A DNA stretch of 12,198 nucleotides from an uncultured Candidatus Saccharibacteria bacterium (GTDB lineage: Bacteria > Patescibacteria > Saccharimonadia > Saccharimonadales > CAMLKC01), in contig CAMLKC010000026.1 in assembly GCA_946480595.1 (NCBI GenBank), positions 1 through 12,198 of the forward strand, in the 5' to 3' direction. Numbering within the stretch: the first letter of the stretch is position 1; every line of letters begins with the position of its first letter. The position numbers were made by a program, and so were the translations under genes. Below the pieces are notes generated by a model that was given only the letters and a program-made list of their open reading frames with translations, did no database searches and was not told the origin of the DNA. Positions 6,845-12,198 of the stretch are shown here, in pieces.

Positions 6845-8188
6845 ATGCAGAAGTTGAAGCGTAGGCTACATCATTCTAAATTGCCGGAGGCAGTAGGTAA
6901 ACCGAAGAGGTTCCTGGAGCTAGAAGGACTGCGCGTGATTGCAGCTGTGATTGTTGTTTTGTTTCACTCGGCTCTGATCTTTTATCCGGGTTTTTTCTAT
7001 GGCGTGGGCTCGAAAATTGCACCAGTACAGAATATAAGCTTAGAAAATAGTCTATACCAAAATCCCATTGCTAGTTTAATATCGGGTACTTTCGCTGTCG
7101 GAATATTTTTTGTATTGAGCGGATTTGTACTTAGTGTGGGCTTTTTTAAGAAAAATGACGCGTCGACAATACGAAGGCTTGCGTCTAAACGTTATTTGCG
7201 TCTGATGCTTCCTGCTCTGGCGTCAACCTTGATTGCATTTTGCATTGCTCTGCTATTTGGAACAGAATCAATGAGGGAGGTGTCTGATATCATCCACACT
7301 ACATGGTTGGATCATTTCTGGATGTTGCCGCCTGATTTCTTCGACGCGCTTTATAAAGGGCTGCTGGGTATATTTTCTTCTCCAGTGACCGTGCAGTATA
7401 ATCCAGCTTCCTATAATCCAGTTTTATGGACTATCTATTATGAAGCAATTGGTTCTTTTATTATTTTTGCTTCGTTACTTCTATTTGCTCAGTCGCGTTA
7501 TCGACTTTTTCTATATATTGGTCTTATCGTTTATTTCATGAATTCATGGCTGCTCGGCTTTGTTTTGGGAATGTTGCTTGCAGATTTGTATATTAATAGA
7601 ACTATTTGGTTTGAAAAAATAAATAATAAATATGGCTATATTGTTTTAGGATTTGCGATATTTCTTGGAGGCTATCCGTCGGGTGATGTATCAAGTCCAT
7701 TATACAAATTTTTATACATACCTTTTCTAGATAAATTTCAACAGGTGAGTTTCTATATATGTCTGGGTGCATTTCTGTGTGTTACTTGCGTACTTGCAAT
7801 TGATAGGGTGAGAAGCTTCTTGGCGCATCGTTTTATTAGCCGATTTGGTAAGTACACCTACTCCCTGTATCTTGTGCATATGCCAGTGTTATTTTCAGTG
7901 TGTACGAGTGTCTTTTTGGCAATCATGCCAATTGGTCTTCATAAGGCCAGCTTGTTAGCGATCATACTATCACTAATACTGATTGTGGTTCTCACTTATA
8001 TATTTGAAAAGTTTATCGATAGGCCTTCCATTCAATTCGCGTCTTACTGTACGGATTTATATTTTGGTAAGAAAAGATTCGATCTGAAAAAATTGACTGG
8101 TCGACAGGATGGAAGTATTTCGCAGCTAGGAAGCTTATTGTCTGAACATAAAATGACTGATACTCTAACTAGACCAGAAGGGGAATAA
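6845..8188 (+). CDS. Acyltransferase-3 family membrane protein (copy 2)
   Basis: This 447-residue membrane protein is a paralogue of the preceding gene, with very roughly 40-50% identity by eye along the whole length. Both share LELEGLR, the R-X10-H motif (Arg30, His41), SGTFAVGIFFVLSGFVLS, KRYLRLMLPALAS, an LWTIYYE motif, a GFVLGMLLADLY segment and GKYTYSLYLVHMP. It has about ten membrane segments and a charged tail of about 50 residues with no esterase domain. GGAG (6834-6837) lies seven bases before the ATG and overlaps the TGA stop of copy 1, so translation is probably coupled. The two copies differ most in the loop after the fourth hydrophobic segment, where copy 2 carries an insertion around VTVQYNPASYNP. 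That could reflect different acceptors. Like copy 1 it is AT-rich relative to neighbours. The acyl group and acceptor are not predictable from sequence. Confidence 0.85.
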   Translation: MQKLKRRLHHSKLPEAVGKPKRFLELEGLRVIAAVIVVLFHSALIFYPGFFYGVGSKIAPVQNISLENSLYQNPIASLISGTFAVGIFFVLSGFVLSVGFFKKNDASTIRRLASKRYLRLMLPALASTLIAFCIALLFGTESMREVSDIIHTTWLDHFWMLPPDFFDALYKGLLGIFSSPVTVQYNPASYNPVLWTIYYEAIGSFIIFASLLLFAQSRYRLFLYIGLIVYFMNSWLLGFVLGMLLADLYINRTIWFEKINNKYGYIVLGFAIFLGGYPSGDVSSPLYKFLYIPFLDKFQQVSFYICLGAFLCVTCVLAIDRVRSFLAHRFISRFGKYTYSLYLVHMPVLFSVCTSVFLAIMPIGLHKASLLAIILSLILIVVLTYIFEKFIDRPSIQFASYCTDLYFGKKRFDLKKLTGRQDGSISQLGSLLSEHKMTDTLTRPEGE

Positions 8189-8193
8189 CGCAT

Positions 8194-9363
8194 ATGCCAC
8201 GAAGAAAATTATCCGAATACCGTTCAAAAAAACTTGTCAGCAACGCTCTAGGGGTGCCGTATGTAGGCTGGAGTGTTTCAGCTCCCGAGGATGCGGATGA
8301 AATAAAAGGCTACGATTCGTATGTCGTTAAAGTTGACCAAGCCGTCAAGGGTCGCTTTAAAAAGGGGTTAGTGTTGCTTGATGTTAAGCAACAAGACCTT
8401 GAAGAAGCGGTGAAAGATTTGGAGAAAAAAGGGTATTCGTCATTTTTGATCGAACCGTATGTGACGCACGAACAAAATGATGAAAGGTATCTTTCAATGT
8501 CACACGGCCGGGAAGGCTACCATCTGTTGTTTAGCAAGCAGGGCGGTGTGGACATTGAACAGAACGCAGACTCTATCCAGTCGGTTGACCTTAATGATGT
8601 GACCGATTGGGCCAAGCTAGCTTCAGAGACTTCTTTGAGCGAGCTGATGCTTCAGAATTTGTTCCAATTATTTAAGGATAATTATTTTGTTTTCCTTGAA
8701 ATCAATCCATATATTGCAAACGGCAGCGATACGATTGTTTTGGACTGCGCTATCGAGGCCGACGACGCAGGGCTGTACTTTGTAGATGGCTGGAGTGAAG
8801 ACGATATCCGTCATCCTCGCACGACAGCAAAACGGCAAGAGGAGGAAGAGGTGAAGAAACTCGATGCCAACTCGCCTGCTTCGTTTAACCTAAACGTCTT
8901 AAACCCCGATGGCTCAGTCTTTTTATTGCTTTCGGGCGGTGGCGCGAGCGTGGTTATTGCTGACGAGGTGCATAACCTGGGGCTCGGCAAGGAGCTGGCA
9001 AATTACGGCGAATACAGCGGTAATCCTAATATGGAAGAAACATATATCTATACGTCCCAGGTAATGAAGTTGATGTTGGCATCAAAAGCTAAGAATAAGG
9101 TGCTGTTCGTAGGCGGCGCCGTGGCGAACTTTACAGATATTGCCAATACGTTTGCCGGAATTATAAAAGCACTCGATAAGTACGGCGATGAACTGGCCGG
9201 ACAGGGTGTAAAAATTTACGTACGACGAGGCGGCCCACGGCAGGAAATAGGTCTCGCGAAGATTGAGGCAGCACTCAGACAACATAACCTTTTCGGTGGA
9301 GTTTATAGTCCAAAGACAAGTATTCCAGAGGCGCTTCATACGGCATTGAAAGGACTTAAATAA
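8194..9363 (+). CDS. aclB: ATP-citrate lyase, beta (small) subunit
   Basis: This subunit binds ATP and citrate in ATP-citrate lyase, which makes acetyl-CoA and oxaloacetate from citrate, CoA and ATP. It has 389 residues, close to the size of the bacterial small subunit. An ATP-grasp domain (about 1-225) shows SKKLVSNALG, VVKVDQAVKGRFKKGL (44-59), FLIEPYVTHEQ and FVFLEINPY (166-173), where Glu169 and Asn171 are the expected metal ligands. A citrate-binding domain follows, with LLLSGGGASVV (244-254), ELANYGEYSGNPNMEETY (267-284), VGGAVANFTDIANTFAGI (306-323) and YVRRGGPRQEIG. These agree closely with the N-terminal half of animal ATP-citrate lyase. The NYGEYSGNP block separates it from ordinary succinyl-CoA synthetase beta. 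AAGGGG (8178-8183) precedes the ATG by ten bases, five bases after the second acyltransferase stop. Its TAA overlaps the aclA ATG by one base. Confidence 0.92.
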   Translation: MPRRKLSEYRSKKLVSNALGVPYVGWSVSAPEDADEIKGYDSYVVKVDQAVKGRFKKGLVLLDVKQQDLEEAVKDLEKKGYSSFLIEPYVTHEQNDERYLSMSHGREGYHLLFSKQGGVDIEQNADSIQSVDLNDVTDWAKLASETSLSELMLQNLFQLFKDNYFVFLEINPYIANGSDTIVLDCAIEADDAGLYFVDGWSEDDIRHPRTTAKRQEEEEVKKLDANSPASFNLNVLNPDGSVFLLLSGGGASVVIADEVHNLGLGKELANYGEYSGNPNMEETYIYTSQVMKLMLASKAKNKVLFVGGAVANFTDIANTFAGIIKALDKYGDELAGQGVKIYVRRGGPRQEIGLAKIEAALRQHNLFGGVYSPKTSIPEALHTALKGLK

Positions 9364-11126
9364 TGACGATCGCAGAACTTCGTACGCTGAACATGAAAGT
9401 AATTTGCCTCGGGTCGCACCCGGGGATCATTCAGTCGATTTTAGACTATGACTTTTTAGTAAAAAAGCAGCAGCCAAGTATCGTCGCAATTGTTGCGGGT
9501 GGACGCAAGCAGGAGCGATATTTTTGGGGCGAGAGCGAGGTAATTATCCCCGTCGTCCCTAAGTTATCTGCCTTGTCAGACGATATACGAAGCCGGGTGG
9601 GCGCAGTTTTAAATGTCCAATCGGCGCGCCGCGTGCTCGCTTCGACGAAAGAGGCCTTGGAGTTGCTTCCTAATGTAAAGGTAGCTGCGGTATTTGCCGA
9701 GCAAACGCCCGAGGTCCACTCGGTGCAACTGGCGAAAAAGGCAAAAGAACACGGCGTACTACTCATTGGTCCGTCATCCGTTGGGTTGCTGTTGCCTGGT
9801 TTTGCTAAACTGGGAGCGATTGGTGGCACGCAGCATCTGCAGCTGTCCGAAGCTGGAATTCTCAACCACGGCAATACGGCAGTCGTATCAACGTCAGGCG
9901 GTATCGTCAACGAGCTTATTCACACCGTAACGGGCGCTGGCCTTGGCGTATCGTTTGCGCTGGCTGTAGGTGGCGACCGCTTCCCTATGACGACACCAGC
10001 TGAAGCGATGTTGCTTGCCGAAGCGGATACTGAAACAGAACGCATCGTCTTTTTCGGCGAGCTTGGCGGAACTGACGAATACGAAATCGCCAAACTGATC
10101 AAGGAAAAGAAGCTGACGAAAGAAATTATCGTTTACATTGCCGGTACGGTGGCTGAGCTATTCGAGACACCGCCGCAGTTTGGTCATGCAAAAGCGTTGG
10201 CACAAACGCACGACGAATCGGCGAGTGCCAAAAAGTCGGCGCTCAAAGAAGCTGGTGTGGTTGTATGTGAAACCTTTGGTGATATAGCGAGTGAACTGAA
10301 AAAACGGGTAGGTGATGAGCGTTATGTTGTCGATGCCCGAATTGGTGAGCGCAACAAAAGCCTTATCGTCAGCCATGTGTCGGGTGACGTCAACGGCGAC
10401 GTGCATATTCTTGGAAAAGAACTTTTACAGACGGTCGAGGAAAATACGATTGCCTCACTGACACTCTCGATGCTGCTCGGCAAGCCGGTGACATCAAAAA
10501 AGGCCATAGAGTTTACTGACTACGTACTGCGTCTGTTGGTTGACCATGGGCCATATGTGTCGGGCGCGGTAAATACGATCGTTTCGGCCCGCGCCGGAAA
10601 AGATTTGGTTTCGAGTCTTGCGGCTGGTCTTTTGACTATCGGGCCACGTTTTGGGGGTGCGATTAACGCTGCGAGCGGCAATTGGCTAGCGGGTGCATCA
10701 AGCGGTCAAAGTCCGCGTGAATTCGTTGAAAAGTATGGCGGCATCATTCCTGGTATCGGCCACAAAAAATACCGTATCGACCTGCCCGACCCACGCGTCG
10801 AGGCGCTCGCTGGCTTTACGGGCAATAGCAACGGTGACAAGTATTTCACTTTTGCGCGCGGTGTTGAAAAAGTGACGGCATCTAAAAAAGGCAACCTTAT
10901 CCTCAACGTAGATGGCGCTATTGCCGCGATCCTTCTGGATATTTTAGAGTCTGAGATGGACTACGGCCATGCTGAACTAAAAGAGCTTGTTGAAATTGAG
11001 TTCTTTAACGCATTGTTCGTGCTTGCGCGCTCGGTTGGCTTTTCAGCTCACTACCTAGACCAACGCCGGCACGACGAGGGGCTGCTTCGGCTGTCTCCGA
11101 ATGAAATTCGTTATCTAGGTGAATAA
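9363..11126 (+). CDS. aclA: ATP-citrate lyase, alpha (large) subunit
   Basis: This catalytic subunit of ATP-citrate lyase has 587 residues, near the usual size of about 600. It has a CoA-binding Rossmann region (about 10-160), then a succinyl-CoA-synthetase-alpha-like ligase region with STSGGIVNE (176-184), VGGDRFPMTTPAEA, FGELGGTDEYEI (231-242) and QFGHAKA (272-278), where His275 would be phosphorylated. A citrate-synthase-like C-terminal domain follows: DHGPYVSGAVNTIVSARAGK (394-413), LLTIGPRFGGAINAA, GIGHKKYRIDLPDPRVE (464-480; His467), LILNVDGAIAA (512-522; Asp517) and ARSVGFSAHYLDQRR. Animal ATP-citrate lyase, from memory, reads SGAHNT where this has SGAVNT (Val403). AAGGA (9349-9353) lies nine bases before the ATG, which shares one base with the aclB stop (TAATG), so the subunits are translationally coupled. 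The order aclB-aclA matches that known from green sulfur bacteria. Confidence 0.93.
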   Translation: MTIAELRTLNMKVICLGSHPGIIQSILDYDFLVKKQQPSIVAIVAGGRKQERYFWGESEVIIPVVPKLSALSDDIRSRVGAVLNVQSARRVLASTKEALELLPNVKVAAVFAEQTPEVHSVQLAKKAKEHGVLLIGPSSVGLLLPGFAKLGAIGGTQHLQLSEAGILNHGNTAVVSTSGGIVNELIHTVTGAGLGVSFALAVGGDRFPMTTPAEAMLLAEADTETERIVFFGELGGTDEYEIAKLIKEKKLTKEIIVYIAGTVAELFETPPQFGHAKALAQTHDESASAKKSALKEAGVVVCETFGDIASELKKRVGDERYVVDARIGERNKSLIVSHVSGDVNGDVHILGKELLQTVEENTIASLTLSMLLGKPVTSKKAIEFTDYVLRLLVDHGPYVSGAVNTIVSARAGKDLVSSLAAGLLTIGPRFGGAINAASGNWLAGASSGQSPREFVEKYGGIIPGIGHKKYRIDLPDPRVEALAGFTGNSNGDKYFTFARGVEKVTASKKGNLILNVDGAIAAILLDILESEMDYGHAELKELVEIEFFNALFVLARSVGFSAHYLDQRRHDEGLLRLSPNEIRYLGE

Positions 11127-11133
11127 ATAAGCC

Positions 11134-11140
11134 AGGAGGT
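11134..11140 (+). promoter_or_regulatory. Strong Shine-Dalgarno site for glmS
   Basis: AGGAGGT lies six bases before the glmS ATG at 11147, within a 20-base gap after aclA. It is a full consensus match. This contrasts with the promoter-proximal genes, which have no Shine-Dalgarno, and marks glmS as an internal operon gene. Confidence 0.85.
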
Positions 11141-11146
11141 ACTTGC

Positions 11147-12198
11147 ATGTGTGGAATTAGCGGATATATTGGTGATCGTAACGCGCAGAAATTACTGGTT
11201 GGCGGACTGCGACGAATGGAATATCGCGGCTATGATTCGGCCGGAATGGTCACACTAAACAAAGACGGCGCTCCAACACTACTGCGCGCAAAGGGTAAGG
11301 TGAGCGAGCTCGCCAGCCGTATGCCGGGCCATGAGACGGGTGACATGGTAGGAATTGCCCACACCCGCTGGGCAACGCACGGCGAGCCTTCTGAGCAAAA
11401 TGCCCACCCGCACATGGCAGGCGATATTTACCTGGTACACAATGGTATCATTGAAAATTATAAAGATCTGAAGAGCGAACTGGCTGGCCACAAATTCGTT
11501 AGCCAGACAGACAGTGAAGTACTCGCCGCACTAATCGATTCGCTGTATGTAGAGGGTGGCAAATTGGAAGACGCCGTCGCAAAGGCACTAAAACGCGTTG
11601 TCGGAACATATGGTATTGCCGTTGTTTCTGTCCGTGAACCAGAGAAAATCGTTGTGGCCCGGGCGGGCAGTCCGCTGATTATCGGCGTTGGCGATGACGA
11701 GACGCTCATTGCCAGCGACGCCGCGGCACTAGTTGGCTATACGTCACAGGCGATATATTTGAACGACGGTGAAATGGCGGTCTGTACCCGCGACGGCGTT
11801 GATTTGCAAGATTTAAACGCGACTCACCTGCCACAAAAGGTCGAGGCGATTGAAGCCGACTTGCAGTCGATCCAAAAACAAGGATATGATCATTTTCTGC
11901 TAAAAGAAATCATGGAGCAGCCAGCGACGCTTGGCGCAACGCTTAATGGCCGGGTGATTGCAAAAGAAAATCGTGTGCAACTAGGCGGCCTTAATCTAAC
12001 GGCGGACGAGCTACGCGCCATCAAACACGTCACCATCGTGGGGTGCGGAACGGCGTACTATGCCGGGCTTCTGGCGTCGTATTATTTAGAGCAGCTTATT
12101 GACGGCCTGACGGTCGATGTTGCCATTGCCTCCGAGCTTCGCTATCGTTCGTTTCATCTGCCTGAAGGGAGCGTGGCGCTGATTGTATCGCAATCGGG
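11147..12198 (+). CDS. glmS: Glutamine-fructose-6-phosphate aminotransferase (isomerizing), 5' part
   Basis: GlmS makes glucosamine-6-phosphate from fructose-6-phosphate and glutamine, the entry step to UDP-GlcNAc for peptidoglycan and surface glycans. The 350 visible residues are roughly the first 57% of the normal protein of about 610; the gene runs off the window edge. The start is fixed by MCGISGYIG, where Cys2 becomes the N-terminal nucleophile of the glutaminase domain. RRMEYRGYDSAGM (22-34), HTRWATHGEPSEQNAHPH (72-89), HNGIIENY (98-105) and QTDSE (120-124) complete that domain. GYDHFLLKEIMEQP begins the linker to the first SIS domain, with IVGCGTAYYAG (297-307), ASELRYR (328-334) and the start of SQSG at the edge. 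No glmS ribozyme would fit in the 20-base gap upstream. The gene follows aclA and is probably co-transcribed with it. Confidence 0.95.
   Translation, partial: MCGISGYIGDRNAQKLLVGGLRRMEYRGYDSAGMVTLNKDGAPTLLRAKGKVSELASRMPGHETGDMVGIAHTRWATHGEPSEQNAHPHMAGDIYLVHNGIIENYKDLKSELAGHKFVSQTDSEVLAALIDSLYVEGGKLEDAVAKALKRVVGTYGIAVVSVREPEKIVVARAGSPLIIGVGDDETLIASDAAALVGYTSQAIYLNDGEMAVCTRDGVDLQDLNATHLPQKVEAIEADLQSIQKQGYDHFLLKEIMEQPATLGATLNGRVIAKENRVQLGGLNLTADELRAIKHVTIVGCGTAYYAGLLASYYLEQLIDGLTVDVAIASELRYRSFHLPEGSVALIVSQS

Noticed and set aside
9446..10507. Several antisense frames over aclA
   Set aside because: They are shadows of the aclA frame with no motif and no upstream signal.
11127..11146. glmS ribozyme or leader upstream of glmS
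   Set aside because: Only 20 bases separate aclA and glmS, far too few, and they are occupied by a Shine-Dalgarno site.
1..12198. CRISPR array, tRNA or rRNA genes, phage or toxin-antitoxin genes
   Set aside because: No regularly spaced repeats, cloverleaf-like sequences, rRNA-like stretches or matching gene families were recognised. Nearly all of the window is accounted for by the listed genes.

Overview
The window looks like a piece of a small, gene-dense bacterial genome of the Candidate Phyla Radiation (Patescibacteria) type, plausibly a Saccharibacteria relative. This placement is inferred from tight gene packing, overlapping or abutting genes, transcripts that appear leaderless, and a surface-glycan gene set without biosynthetic breadth. 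No marker gene settles it. TGA acts as a stop (it ends the first acyltransferase) and the long frames are uninterrupted, so the standard bacterial code fits.

Region 1 (about 1-390) does not match the rest. It is very GC-rich by eye and carries the 3' part of an isocitrate/isopropylmalate dehydrogenase-family gene on the + strand. The gene stops abruptly near base 390. On the other side, a - strand membrane-protein gene (about 392-988) is cut at the same point. Two unrelated genes broken at one point with a sharp composition step suggest an assembly or library chimera rather than natural gene order.

Region 2 (about 392-5465) is a nucleotide-sugar and glycan block. On the - strand lie a UDP-glucose 6-dehydrogenase, a membrane-anchored family 2 glycosyltransferase and the truncated flippase-like protein, in that transcription order. 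Divergent from the dehydrogenase is a mannose-1-phosphate guanylyltransferase-like gene (+). It converges, with overlapping stop codons, on galE (UDP-glucose 4-epimerase, -). Together they would supply UDP-glucuronate, GDP-mannose (or a related activated sugar) and UDP-galactose, plus lipid-linked sugar transfer.

Region 3 (about 5523-12198) is one + strand operon-like run: two tandem acyltransferase-3 membrane proteins, both subunits of ATP-citrate lyase (aclB, aclA), then glmS, which runs off the end. The spacings are 4 bases, 5 bases, a 1-base overlap and 20 bases. ATP-citrate lyase makes acetyl-CoA from citrate. Next to two membrane acyltransferases and the first enzyme of the UDP-GlcNAc pathway (which later consumes acetyl-CoA), it suggests a dedicated acetyl-CoA supply for acylated surface glycans. 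This linkage is inference and is the most interesting feature of the window.

Regulation: five promoter-proximal genes have a -10-like hexamer only 6 bases (7 in one case) before the start codon, the geometry expected when transcription starts at the first base of the start codon. Four internal operon genes instead have Shine-Dalgarno-like sequences. No RNA gene, CRISPR array, insertion sequence or convincing terminator was seen.
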